Assembly: GCA_964484465.1 (NCBI GenBank)
Contig: CAZAFL010000006.1
Span: 65,628-129,627, forward strand
Length of the DNA: 64,000 bases
Direction: 5' to 3'
Origin: CAZAFL01 sp964484465
Lineage (GTDB): Bacteria > Bacteroidota > Ignavibacteria > UBA10030 > SZUA-254
This document shows, piece by piece, positions 1 through 9,383 of the stretch (positions within the stretch are counted from its first letter, which is position 1; each line of letters begins with the position of its first letter). The notes beneath the pieces were generated by a model. It was given only the letters and a program-made list of their open reading frames with translations, did no database searches and was not told where the DNA came from. Both the position numbers and the translations under genes were made by a program.

Positions 1-1575
1 AGCATATCCGAGCGCAAAATTGGAATCCAAAGCAACTGCCTTCTCGAACATTTCTTCAGCAATAGTGAAATTTTTTTCATCAAATCCTCGATTTAGATAT
101 TCACACCCTCTCAGGTATGCATCATATGCATCGGAGTTGTTGGTCGGTTTGGTTTCGAGAGATTTTCGTTCTGATTGGAGAAGAGCGACATCAAGAGCAG
201 TGGCAACTTGACTTGAAATATCAGATTGTAGTTTGAAGACGTCGGAAAGAACAGCTTCAGAGGGCTGAGACCACACTTGCGTTCCGTTCTCAACTTTTAT
301 CAGTTGCGGATTAACACGTACGCGCTTGATTCCATCGGCTGAAGTTGCCCATCGCACCGTTCCTTCCAAAATGTAATTTACTCCGAGCTCTTCACCTACT
401 TGCTTTATGGATTTTGCTGTCTTTTTATATTGCATCGCGCTCGACCGCGCTATGACGCCGAGCCCGGATAATCCTGAAAGCCTGCTGGTAATCTCCTCCG
501 TGATGCCGTCCGCAAAATATTCCTGATCGGCACTTCCGAGGTTTTCAAAGGGTATTACGACAAGCATCTTCTTTCCAACATCACCGGATCCATTTGTGCT
601 CACTCCCAGATTAAACGGCCTGAAAATGACAACAAGAAGAATCGCGATCACTATTGCGGCGGCGAGAATACTATATTTCACTTTGGTTCGCCCGGGCTTG
701 ACACTGGGAGGTATCATTTGTGCCACAGTTGCCGTTTTCAGATATCCCGTTCTGGCATATTCGATATTCTTTCTCTCTCTCCGCAGGTCGGCGAGCAAGT
801 CATCCACGTGCTGATATCGGTCCTCTCTGTCTTTTGCGAGCGCTTTTAAGACGATACGCTCGATTTCCGGAGAAACAGTTTCATTAAACCGGGCAATCGG
901 TGTCGGCTCTTCGTTGATCAGTGAATACATCAATGCGGCCTGATGTTCACCGCGGAACGGTAGTTTTGTGGCAAGCAGTTCATACAGTACTACTCCGGCA
1001 GAGAAAATATCGGAACGATGATCGACCTCTTCGCCCTGTGCCTGCTCCGGAGACATGTACGCGGCCGTCCCCAGCGTTGAACCGACTTTTGTCAGCTTCG
1101 CCGAACCTTTCACTTTGGCAAGTCCGAAATCCATGATCTTCACCTGCCCCTTGGATGTGAGCATGATATTGTCGGCTTTGATATCACGATGAACGATACC
1201 TTTTTCATGGGCGGCGGCTAATCCGTCGCAAATCTGTATCGCGATATCAAGAACTTTCTTCGTCGACGGGGGCTCACTTTCAACCATGCTCTTCAGCGTG
1301 TTGCCTTCCACATACTCCATAGCAAGATAGAGTTGGTTGTTTGCTTCCTTTATCTCATGTATTGTAGTGACATTAGGATGGTTAAGCGCGGAAGCGGCAC
1401 GGGCTTCATGATAAAATCGTTCCTTCTCAGCCGTGTCACTAGTCAGAAATCCCGGAAGAAACTTCAACGCGACCTTGCGATCCAGCTCGGTATCGTGGGC
1501 TTTGTAGACGACACCCATGCCGCCTTCACCCAATTTCTCTAAGATTTTGTAATGTGAAATTGTTTGACCGATCAT
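1..1575 (-). CDS. Ser/Thr protein kinase K1 with FlgO/TolB-N-like and TPR module (3' end beyond window)
   Basis: The first 525 residues of a membrane-anchored Ser/Thr kinase are visible; the frame is still open at base 1. I see the glycine loop GEGGMGVVY (about 16-24), the ATP lysine in VALKF (about 38), HRDIKADN, DFGLAK and a GTAAYMSPEQ activation segment. One membrane segment (about 305-325) follows, then a FlgO/TolB-N-like domain starting MLVVIPFENLG with YILEGTVR, then the beginning of TPR-like helices (DAYDAYLRG). The kinase domain most resembles K7 at the other end of the array (shared RFYHEARAA and EYARTGY stretches), so these two look like the closest paralogs. The start is fixed by alignment with the MIGQTISHY N-terminus of its neighbours; K2 ends 34 bp upstream. 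It is probably transcribed with the array. The ligand and substrates are unknown. Confidence 0.9.
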   Translation of the reverse strand, partial: MIGQTISHYKILEKLGEGGMGVVYKAHDTELDRKVALKFLPGFLTSDTAEKERFYHEARAASALNHPNVTTIHEIKEANNQLYLAMEYVEGNTLKSMVESEPPSTKKVLDIAIQICDGLAAAHEKGIVHRDIKADNIMLTSKGQVKIMDFGLAKVKGSAKLTKVGSTLGTAAYMSPEQAQGEEVDHRSDIFSAGVVLYELLATKLPFRGEHQAALMYSLINEEPTPIARFNETVSPEIERIVLKALAKDREDRYQHVDDLLADLRRERKNIEYARTGYLKTATVAQMIPPSVKPGRTKVKYSILAAAIVIAILLVVIFRPFNLGVSTNGSGDVGKKMLVVIPFENLGSADQEYFADGITEEITSRLSGLSGLGVIARSSAMQYKKTAKSIKQVGEELGVNYILEGTVRWATSADGIKRVRVNPQLIKVENGTQVWSQPSEAVLSDVFKLQSDISSQVATALDVALLQSERKSLETKPTNNSDAYDAYLRGCEYLNRGFDEKNFTIAEEMFEKAVALDSNFALGYA

Positions 1576-1609
1576 CTTTGAATTATGCTCAAGTTGTTCG
1601 TCAGTGTAT

Positions 1610-4288
1610 CTATTTACTTCCGGAAAATTTCTCCCGTACTTCCTGGAACCAATCGGTGATGACTTCCAAGCGCGGCAGCGTCGTTCGTTGCGACTGGGAT
1701 ACCGCAACAAGGAATCGTTTGCTATCGGTCGAGATATCCTGAATTGTCACGAGAGCCGGGATATCACAAACTTTTCGCGGCACGGAAAAATCGAACGTCG
1801 TGGTGGCAGGCACATCCACTACCATCAGCGAGGAACCATTATTGTAGAATAACTCTTTTCCAGTGCGAGACCAAATTGGACGTACGCCTCCGCCGTTCGA
1901 GATCTGCCATTTCCCTTCATGCTTCGGAAATGCGGTGACATACACTTCTTTCTTGCCGTTTTCATCAGACAGGTATGCAACCCACCTGCCGTCGGGCGAA
2001 AATAACCCACCCTCTTCCAATGCTGGCGTCCGTATAAAGGGCCATGGTTGTCGGTCTCCTTCCAGTGGCAGGATCCAAATATCTCCATCCTGATTGAATG
2101 ACAACGCTTTTCCATCGGGCGAACAGGAAATTGGTTTCTGGGATGTTCCGTTCATCGTAAGACGTTCTTCTTCACCGCTTCCGTCCCACAACTTTCTGAA
2201 AATATTCGGAGATTTTCCTTTCTCTGCCATATAATAAACATACTTGCTGTCTGCGGACCAGACAGGGTTATCGTTGTTCCCACCGGCGAATGTCAGCCGG
2301 GAAAGTGTTTCGCGGCCGATGTGGTAGATCCAGATATCATTGTTCGCCGCACCGATGCCTGTCGCCACTTTTTGACCATCAGGGGATAATGATTGATCTT
2401 GAAACCGCCGTGACGTGTCGAGGAGAGGATGCAGTTTGCCGGTTTGATCCATCCACTCAAGAGTAACTCCATTGAAATCGCGATATCCCGAGGCGGCAAA
2501 TGCCAGTGTGCCTTCAGAAGAAAAGTCGACATAAGCGTAGCCAGCACCTCCGAACAGCCAGCCGCCCTCTTCGATAGGAACAGGGGACCCCTGCACTTCA
2601 AGGCGGTCTTTATCGAACGGCACGGCAAGAATCGTATTCCCCCGAACATATATCAAATGCCCTGTCGGTACGTACTTTGCGTATGTACCTCCGCGAACAA
2701 TAATCTTTCGCTCACCCGTACCGATACGCTCTGCCGCAATAATCGCATCGTCGAACGATGTAATATTATTTTGTTTGACCGTAAAGATTATCGTTTTCCC
2801 ATCCGGGAGAAGTTGCGGAAAGCGATGGCTGATTTCGCCGGTCGTAGAATCGACCCTGGTTACGGGAACAGGAGTTCCCCCGGTCGCCGGAACGCGAAAA
2901 ATCCCGGCGCTCACGACCCCGAACAGTATCGTATTGTCTGCAGTCCAGAACAGACCGCGTGTTGGCTCTTGCAATGGACAAAGCACTTCGGGCGCGCCGC
3001 CGAGAATAGGAATTTTGACAATTTTCTGATTCGATGAATTAAAAACGATCCATTGACCGTCCGGCGAGAACGCCGCCTCAGTGACTCCATCCGTTCCTGG
3101 AATTGCCTGAGTCGTCAATTCGTCCATGCGATGAAGATAGAGCTTGCTCCCGTTCGATATTTGAGCAGTATAGGCAAGATATTTCCCGTCGGCCGACATC
3201 GTGAGGGTAGTAATGCCGGCGGCTCCGGACAAGGGGGCATCTTCCGGAAGGGTGATTGAAAAACGTTTGACCGGATGGACAACATTCATTTCTTTTTTCG
3301 ACGGGTTGAGGAGGACAATGAGCAGTGCTACTGCCAGTATTCCTGAAAGGATGTAGCCAAAATTTTTCCTGGGAGATTTTTTTGCGGGTTGCTCAACAGG
3401 CTCAACCGATCGTTCAACCCGTACGACTGGGCGGGCAGCAGAAACACGACTTACCCTCTGCCTGCTCGACTCGCGCCTGTAGCGTTTAAGGTCGACGGAT
3501 ATTTGTGCGATCGACTGCGTCCGTTCACGGGGATCTTTTTCGAGACATTCGAGGACAATCGCGTCAAGATTGGGATCGATGTCGGGCTTGATGGAAGACA
3601 TCGGCGCAGCATCGACGTTCACGATCTCGTACGCAAGAGCAGTTTCATGAACGCCTTTGAACGGAAGCTGTCCGGTGAGAAGCTCATACAGCAGAACGCC
3701 ATAAGAGAAAATGTCGGAACGATGATCGGTGTCCTGTCCCTGAACCTGCTCGGGGGACATATATCCTGCCGTCCCGACGGTGCTGCCCTCCTTTGTAAGT
3801 CGACTGATTTTGCTTCCGCCCGCCCGCAGTTTCGCGAGTCCGAAATCCATGATTTGTGCAATGCCGTCTTTCCGCACCATGATGTTTTCCGGCTTGATAT
3901 CGCGGTGGACGATCCCTTTTTCATGTGCTGCTGCCAATCCATCTGCAACTTGAATGCCGATGTCGATGGCCTGCTTGAATGAGATTGTATTTCGCTTCTC
4001 TCGCAGCGTATGACCATCAACAAATTCCATGACGATGAACATTTGCCCGTCGTGTTCCTGAATGTCGATGATGGAACAAACATTGGGGTGATTCAACGCG
4101 GCCGCGGCTTTGGCTTCCTGGATGAATCGTGCCTTGTCCTGTTCTGAAGCATTTAGATGAGATGGAAGGAACTTGAGCGCAACCGTGCGGTCGAGCTTCG
4201 TATCTTCTGCTTTGTAGACGACACCCATGCCGCCTTCACCTAATTTTTCCAGTATCTTATAATGAGAAATTGTAGTACCTATCATCAC
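1610..4288 (-). CDS. Ser/Thr protein kinase K2 with C-terminal TolB-like beta-propeller
   Basis: 892 residues. The N-terminal kinase has GEGGMG (17-22), Lys39, HRDIKPEN (128-135) and DFG (148-150), so it should be catalytically active. A basic linker and one membrane segment (about 310-330) follow, then roughly 560 residues of TolB/WD40-like propeller with repeated SPDG turns (AAFSPDGQW, SLSPDGQK, SCSPDGKA, LFSPDGRW). This layout is common in kinases of acidobacteria and FCB bacteria; the propeller would lie outside the cytoplasmic membrane and probably senses a ligand or protein. The start has two ATGs in a row; the second (4285) matches the paralogs. K6 is the only other propeller-type member of the array. 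Confidence 0.92.
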   Translation of the reverse strand: MMIGTTISHYKILEKLGEGGMGVVYKAEDTKLDRTVALKFLPSHLNASEQDKARFIQEAKAAAALNHPNVCSIIDIQEHDGQMFIVMEFVDGHTLREKRNTISFKQAIDIGIQVADGLAAAHEKGIVHRDIKPENIMVRKDGIAQIMDFGLAKLRAGGSKISRLTKEGSTVGTAGYMSPEQVQGQDTDHRSDIFSYGVLLYELLTGQLPFKGVHETALAYEIVNVDAAPMSSIKPDIDPNLDAIVLECLEKDPRERTQSIAQISVDLKRYRRESSRQRVSRVSAARPVVRVERSVEPVEQPAKKSPRKNFGYILSGILAVALLIVLLNPSKKEMNVVHPVKRFSITLPEDAPLSGAAGITTLTMSADGKYLAYTAQISNGSKLYLHRMDELTTQAIPGTDGVTEAAFSPDGQWIVFNSSNQKIVKIPILGGAPEVLCPLQEPTRGLFWTADNTILFGVVSAGIFRVPATGGTPVPVTRVDSTTGEISHRFPQLLPDGKTIIFTVKQNNITSFDDAIIAAERIGTGERKIIVRGGTYAKYVPTGHLIYVRGNTILAVPFDKDRLEVQGSPVPIEEGGWLFGGAGYAYVDFSSEGTLAFAASGYRDFNGVTLEWMDQTGKLHPLLDTSRRFQDQSLSPDGQKVATGIGAANNDIWIYHIGRETLSRLTFAGGNNDNPVWSADSKYVYYMAEKGKSPNIFRKLWDGSGEEERLTMNGTSQKPISCSPDGKALSFNQDGDIWILPLEGDRQPWPFIRTPALEEGGLFSPDGRWVAYLSDENGKKEVYVTAFPKHEGKWQISNGGGVRPIWSRTGKELFYNNGSSLMVVDVPATTTFDFSVPRKVCDIPALVTIQDISTDSKRFLVAVSQSQRTTLPRLEVITDWFQEVREKFSGSK

Positions 4289-4371
4289 TGTGTCATTTGT
4301 TATTCGTCATTAGTCATTCGGAATTTTTTGTTTTTCTTCTCAATCCTCTGTCCTCGAACCTGTAACCTCAG

Positions 4372-6739
4372 CTACTCAGGCAGCTTCATCTTCTTCAACA
4401 ACTCTTTGTAGCGCGGATCGCTTCTGATGTTCTTCAGAAGCGGATCGAATTTTAGATCAACGAGTCCGCCGTCGCGCTGTTTGTACGCACGATCCAGCCA
4501 CTCGAATGCTTTATCCGCTTCACCACGATAAGCATAGATGTCCGCAACCTGGTACGCCGCGTCGTTTTGGTATTCTTTAATGAATTCTGTCAGTGCTGCA
4601 TCGGCTTCCTTNNNNNNNNNNNNNNNNNNNNNNNNNNNNNNNNNNNNNNNNNNNNNNNNNNNNNNNNNNNNNNNNNNNNNNNNNNNNNNNNNNNNNNNNN
4701 NNNNNNNNNNNAAGGGCTGAATCAGGTTTGCTTCTGAACATATAAACGATACCGAGAAACATATGTACGGTTGGCCGTTGTCGGTTCAATTCAAGACATT
4801 TTCTGTAAGCAGTTTCCGCTTCATCAAATAAACCGGCCTCCAGCAACAGATAGCCAAGGTTGGAATATCCACTCACCCACACAGGGTCGATCGCCGTTAT
4901 CTTGCGATCGAGTGCAATCGCTTCATCGAGACGCCCGAGTTTGCCAGCCAACAGCGCGGCCCCGGTCATGGCAGTACGGTTTCCCGGCTCGAGCTTCAGA
5001 GCATGCTGGTATGATTCGTCTGCTCCGGTCCAGTCCCAATCATAATAAGCCTTGATCCACCCGGCATCGGCGTGGGCATCCGCAAAATCCGGATCAAGCT
5101 CGAGAGCTTTGGCGATTTCCTGTTTCGCCATTCGATACCCGGTATCCACAGGAACATAGCCAATATCGGCCTGGCTGCTGTGGACACCACTTAACTGATC
5201 CCATGCAGGCGCATAGTTCGGATCAATTGAGATTGCTTTCTTAAAATACCCCTCCGCCTTTGTATAATTCTCCTTGTCGCTGAGTTCCACAAAATGTTTT
5301 CCCAGCATGTAGTCGTTGTACGCCTCGGGTGCGGTCGCCTTTGGTGCGGCTGCAGCTCCGAGAAGAGTAGCGTTGAGCGCTTCTGCAACAGACCGGGAGA
5401 TCGTGTCCTGCACGGCAAAAATGTTGTCCATCGTGGCGTCATATGTATCGGACCAGAGGTGCGCGTCGGTCTCAACATCAATGAGCTGCGTTGTGATACG
5501 GAGAGCGTTGCCGGATTTGCGGACGCTTCCTTCAAGAATATGTTTGACGTTGAGTTTCGCAGCGATGGTTTTGATGTCGGTGTTTGTTCCCTTGAATGAG
5601 AACGCGGAGGTGCGGGATGTTACCCTCAGCTTCGGATTCTTTGCCAGCACGTTGAGAAGTTCCTCGGAAAGGCCGTCCGAAAAATACTCCTGTTCCTTAT
5701 CGGAACTCATATTGACGAACGGGAGGACAGCCAATGTCTTTATCTCTTCCGCCGATTTAGATGTACTCTCCGTTTTTTGCCCATTCTCGGACTTCGACAT
5801 AAAAAGATACACACCTGCAGCAGCAAGAATAATAACGATTGCTGCAATAAGCGCAGGTTTCATTTTACTCTTGGCTGGAATCTCAACTGCTTTTGTAACA
5901 GGTCTGTCCGGCGAGCTTCGTGCGACTTTTGTCGTTTTCTTTTGAGATCGTTTCAGGTCAGCCGTGATGTCATCGAAATGCTGATAGCGTTCTGCCGGGT
6001 CTTTCTCCAGACAGCGCTGGATGAGATTAGCAATAATCGGGGAAACATCCGGAAGAAGTTGTGCAATATTCTGTGGCTCTTCATTGACGATAGAATAAAC
6101 CATTGCCGCTTCATGTTCGCCGCGGAACGGCAAGTGCCCTGTAAGCATTTCGAACAGCAAAACGCCAAAGGAGAAAATGTCGCTCCGGTGGTCTACTTCT
6201 CCACCTTGAATCTGTTCCGGCGCCATATAACCTAACGTTCCGACAGTGCTCGACGTCTTCGTGAGTTTAAGCGAGCCCTTCAGTTTTGCCAGACCGAAGT
6301 CCATCACTTTCGCCTGGCCCTTGGCGTTGAGCATAACGTTATCTGCTTTAACGTCACGATGCACGATGCCTTTAGAGTGTGCTTCCTGCAATGCTTCGCC
6401 AATCTGGATCGCAACCACAATTGCATCATCAGATTTAGCGTAGGGAATTTTGTTCCTGAGCGTACCGCCTTCGACATATTCCATCACCATAAATATCGAA
6501 GGGCCATGCTCTTCAATATTAAATATGGTGCAGATGTTCGGGTGATTCAGCGCGGCAACAGCACGTGCTTCCTGTAAGAAGCGGGCTTTCTCCGTCTCGT
6601 TCTGGTTCACCCTGTCGGGGAGAAACTTTAGAGCAACAATACGGTCGAGTTTCGTATCATGGGCTTTGTAGACGACGCCCATACCGCCCTCGCCCAATTT
6701 CTCCAGTATCTTATAATGTGAGATGGTTTGTCCAATCAT
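4372..6739 (-). CDS. Ser/Thr protein kinase K3 with FlgO/TolB-N-like and TPR module, interrupted by an assembly gap
   Basis: The kinase (GEGGMGVVY, HRDVKADN, DFGLAK) is followed by a membrane segment (about 292-312), a FlgO/TolB-N-like domain (LAVLPFVNMSSDKEQ, ILEGSVRKSG) and TPRs. The frame runs 676 codons from the start to the N run at 4711. Beyond the gap, bases 4611-4372 encode 80 further codons that fit the same family: KEADAALTEF, then ADIYAYRGEADKAFEWLDRA, ending KKMKLP-E and TAG. Both sides stop exactly on codon boundaries, so the true missing length should be a multiple of three; the 100 N placeholder breaks the frame artificially. I therefore annotate one gene across the gap rather than one that ends in it. 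The start overlaps the TGA of a 45-residue upstream ORF. Confidence 0.85.
4612..4711. other. Assembly gap of 100 N
   Basis: Exactly 100 undetermined bases, the conventional placeholder for a gap of unknown size. It lies inside the TPR part of kinase K3. The missing stretch would carry the end of one TPR and the start of the next, perhaps 20-30 residues judging by the usual repeat spacing. Confidence 0.99.
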
Positions 6740-6873
6740 AAGATCCCGCTCCCGCCAGAAGAAGGCGGGATGCTCATTCCGACAATTGAACTTAGCTTCA
6801 CTAAGTTCAGTCGGAATGGCACTTCGCCGAGCTTCTCGAGTATATTATAATGTGAGATTGTCTGTCCGATCAT
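6736..6873 (-). CDS. Short ORF copying the kinase N-terminus, coupled to K3 (stub A)
   Basis: A 45-codon frame starts MIGQTISHYNILEKLGE, the same N-terminus as the full kinases, then leaves the kinase sequence and runs through two hairpins, ending SIPPSSGGSGIL. Its TGA overlaps the ATG of K3 (ATGA). The nucleotide match to the K3 start is diverged, so it is not a fresh duplication. No good ribosome site precedes the stub, while a GGGAGCGGGA stretch inside it lies just ahead of the K3 start. It may be a relic of a lost kinase copy or a leader ORF coupling translation to K3. Stub B, before K4, has the same plan. Confidence 0.5.
   Translation of the reverse strand: MIGQTISHYNILEKLGEVPFRLNLVKLSSIVGMSIPPSSGGSGIL
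6750..6817. repeat. Two-hairpin palindromic element A
   Basis: Hairpin 1 is TCCCGCC / GGCGGGA (6750-6756 with 6764-6770, 7-nt loop), followed by TGCTCA. Hairpin 2 has a 17-bp stem (6776-6795 with 6801-6817) with one 3-nt bulge and a 5-nt loop. The same hairpin 1 with an equal loop length and a TnCTCA tail occurs in element B at 9403-9423. It is probably a REP-like or mobile palindromic unit. It lacks a T-tract in the minus direction, so a plain terminator is less likely. Confidence 0.7.
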
Positions 6874-6915
6874 AAGATATTCAATAAGTTCAATGTAAGT
6901 GAATCACCGGAAAGA

Positions 6916-7191
6916 TCATCCTTCAGATGTTGTCGGGTCTATAACTGTCCTCACCAAGGAAATCTGGTTCGCCGGGAATCCGCCGAGATTTGCATGTTCT
7001 CGCACCATTTCTTCATTCGGAGCGATATACACACAGTAGATTTTATTATCAGTTACGTAGCTTTGAATCCACTGAATCTGGGGGCCCAATTGGTTGAGGA
7101 CCTTACATGATCTCAGCGAGATCGCCTTAAGATCACCGGAAGACATTTTCCCCGCGCCCGGGACTATTCTTTCGATCACGTATTTTGGCAT
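6916..7191 (-). CDS. DUF4242 (SCO4226-like) small protein
   Basis: 91 residues beginning MPKYVIERIVPGAG, with QIQWIQSYVTDNKIYCVY in the middle and a PANQISLVRTVIDPTT end; this is the DUF4242 pattern. The Streptomyces SCO4226 member is a nickel-binding ferredoxin-like dimer, but nickel binding cannot be judged here. The gene sits between kinases K4 (68 bp upstream) and K3 on the same strand and is the only non-kinase gene inside the array. It may be co-transcribed by position alone or may be linked to the signalling; the sequence does not decide. The length is normal for the family. Confidence 0.85.
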   Translation of the reverse strand: MPKYVIERIVPGAGKMSSGDLKAISLRSCKVLNQLGPQIQWIQSYVTDNKIYCVYIAPNEEMVREHANLGGFPANQISLVRTVIDPTTSEG

Positions 7192-7259
7192 AGTTCAACT
7201 CCTTCTGTTTAATGTTCATAATTACTTCTGTTTGTTTTGTTCAGCTGAAACATTGTTTC

Positions 7260-9383
7260 TCATATCATGTTCGTGTTGTTACAACTCCGTATGAATTGAT
7301 GTAATTCAGCATCATCGCGCAAGGAATCGAAGGCAGCGTCAGTGTTTATCCAGTTCGCGACCGCCCGGAATCCGTTATCGAAGGCACGTCGCAGCGACAA
7401 AAGCGCTCTGTCCTTTTCTCCCATAAGCCCGTACGCGGAGGCACAGTTGTATGCTGCAAGGCCGTCGGTTATATCAATCTCAAACACACGATTGATTGCT
7501 GCGTGCGCCTCTTCCTTTGCTCCGAATTGAGCATATGCACGAGCCAGACGACTCATGACAATAATATCATCAAGAGTTACATCAAGTTTTTGTGATGTGA
7601 CTTCCACAATCTTCATTGCTGTTGCCTGAGCGGCCCGCATGTCGCCGATCCTTCGATAGATACTATCTAAACGTATCCAGGGCTCCTCATCATGAGGCTT
7701 CAGTTCGGATGCTTGTTGATAGTAACGTAATGCAGAATCAATGTCGTCTGAAACTTCCATGGTCATGCCAAGCCGCAGGTATGCGGGATAAAACTGAGAA
7801 TGTTCTTTGATAATTCCTTCGAGAGCGTGCTTTGCCTCTTGGAATCGTCGCTGATAAAAATACACTATTGCGATGCCGAATTTAGCTTCGAGAGAGTTTG
7901 GTTCGAAATTAAGGGCTTTTTGGTTCATCTCGATCGCTTTTCCGAGCCACACCGAGCTCCCGTCGTACCATTCATACATGTAGGAATACGCCTCTGCTAG
8001 TCCCGCATATGCAGAAGCAAATTTCGGATCGAGGGCAAACGCATTTTCAAACATCTGGATAGCCGCCTCAGTATTTTTTTTCCCCCTCCGATACAACAGC
8101 TCTCTACCCCGCAAATAAAAATCGTACGCTCGAAGATCATCCGTCGGTTTTTGCGCGATGGATTCCTTTTCTGATTGTGTGAGTGACACCTTCATCGCAT
8201 CGGCGATTTTCTGAGAAACTTCGGTTTGGATATCGAAGATGTCCTCGACAAGCCGGTCGAACCGCTCGACCCAGACGTGAAAGCCGGTGTGCACATCGAT
8301 CAGCTGGGCAGCAATCCGCATCTTGTTTCCTGCTTTGCGCACACTTCCTTCCAGAACATAATGTACTTTGAACATCTCCCCGATCTGACGGGTGTTGACT
8401 TCTTTGTTGCGAAAGGGGAGAACATCCGTCCGGGAAACAACCTTCAGCCCTTTGATTTTCGAAAGATCAGTGATGAGATCCTCTGTCATTCCTGCACAGA
8501 AGTACTCGCTTTCCTTTTCTGAGCTCATGTTTTCAAAATAACGAACGGCCACGGACATTTCAGTATGGGGTGATGACGCCACCGGAGCTGGTGTTTTCAA
8601 TTGTTCGATAACTTCCGCGGCGGAAGATATTCTCTTCGCTGGGTCTTTTTGAAGCAAACGTGAAACAAGAATCTGCAGATACCCGGGAATATCCTGCCGG
8701 TACGCCGTCATCTCTTTGGGCTCGAGGTTCAAAATTTCGTACATGATTGCCGCCTCATGGCCCCCCTGAAACGGACGATGTCCGGTAAACATCTCGTACA
8801 GCACGATACCGAACGACCATAGATCAGATCGCGCGTCAACTTCAAGATTCTGTATCTGCTCGGGTGACATATAACTGGAAGTTCCCACTGTTGTGCCGGC
8901 TTTAGTAAGATCTAAACCGCCTTTCAATTTGGCGAGTCCGAAGTCGGTAACTCTTATCGTCCCATCCTTTGCGATCATGACATTTTCCGATTTAATATCG
9001 CGGTGAACAATTCCTTTTGCGTGGGCCGCCTGCAATGCTGCGGCGATCTGCATAGAATATGAGAGCGCATCGTGTAATTTTTGAACAGGAATCACAGTTC
9101 GTAGTGTCGTTCCCTCCACATACTCCATTATGATAAATTGTCGCCCAGTGTCTTCCTTTATATCATAAATAGTACAAACATTCGGATGATTGATCGTTGC
9201 CGCGGCTTGAGCCTCTTGCAGAAAACGAGCCTGCTCTGTTTCGTCAGCAGTCAGATGATGCGGGAGAAACTTTAAGGCAACGGTTCGTTTCAGTTTCGTG
9301 TCTTCGGCTTTGTAGACGACACCCATGCCGCCCTCACCCAATTTCTCTAAAATCTTATAATGGGAGATTGTCTGGCCTATCAT
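7260..9383 (-). CDS. Soluble Ser/Thr protein kinase K4 with FlgO/TolB-N-like and TPR module
   Basis: 707 residues: kinase domain with GEGGMGVVY, HRDIKSEN and DFGLAK (about 10-265), then directly, with no membrane segment, a FlgO/TolB-N-like domain (VAVRYFENMSSEKE, YVLEGSVRKAGN; about 278-400) and TPR helices to the end. Unlike K1, K2, K3, K6 and K7 it should therefore be cytoplasmic. In adenylate cyclases and kinases with this layout the middle domain and TPRs are taken to bind proteins or small ligands; this is family knowledge, not seen here. An AAAAGG ribosome site lies about 7 nt before the ATG, inside stub B, whose TGA overlaps the start. Confidence 0.92.
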   Translation of the reverse strand: MIGQTISHYKILEKLGEGGMGVVYKAEDTKLKRTVALKFLPHHLTADETEQARFLQEAQAAATINHPNVCTIYDIKEDTGRQFIIMEYVEGTTLRTVIPVQKLHDALSYSMQIAAALQAAHAKGIVHRDIKSENVMIAKDGTIRVTDFGLAKLKGGLDLTKAGTTVGTSSYMSPEQIQNLEVDARSDLWSFGIVLYEMFTGHRPFQGGHEAAIMYEILNLEPKEMTAYRQDIPGYLQILVSRLLQKDPAKRISSAAEVIEQLKTPAPVASSPHTEMSVAVRYFENMSSEKESEYFCAGMTEDLITDLSKIKGLKVVSRTDVLPFRNKEVNTRQIGEMFKVHYVLEGSVRKAGNKMRIAAQLIDVHTGFHVWVERFDRLVEDIFDIQTEVSQKIADAMKVSLTQSEKESIAQKPTDDLRAYDFYLRGRELLYRRGKKNTEAAIQMFENAFALDPKFASAYAGLAEAYSYMYEWYDGSSVWLGKAIEMNQKALNFEPNSLEAKFGIAIVYFYQRRFQEAKHALEGIIKEHSQFYPAYLRLGMTMEVSDDIDSALRYYQQASELKPHDEEPWIRLDSIYRRIGDMRAAQATAMKIVEVTSQKLDVTLDDIIVMSRLARAYAQFGAKEEAHAAINRVFEIDITDGLAAYNCASAYGLMGEKDRALLSLRRAFDNGFRAVANWINTDAAFDSLRDDAELHQFIRSCNNTNMI

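Noticed and set aside
2429..3037. A plus-strand frame of 202 codons inside K2
   Set aside because: It lies fully opposite the propeller coding sequence and has the Arg/Cys-rich make-up of an antisense frame.
5316..5945. A plus-strand frame of 209 codons inside K3
   Set aside because: It is antisense to the FlgO/TolB-N and linker part of the kinase; no domain or start signal was seen.
6776..6817. Reading hairpin 2 of element A as a simple terminator of the DUF4242 gene
   Set aside because: It lies within 140 bp of that stop but has no T-run and is inside a frame shared in plan with stub B, so a different role is more likely.
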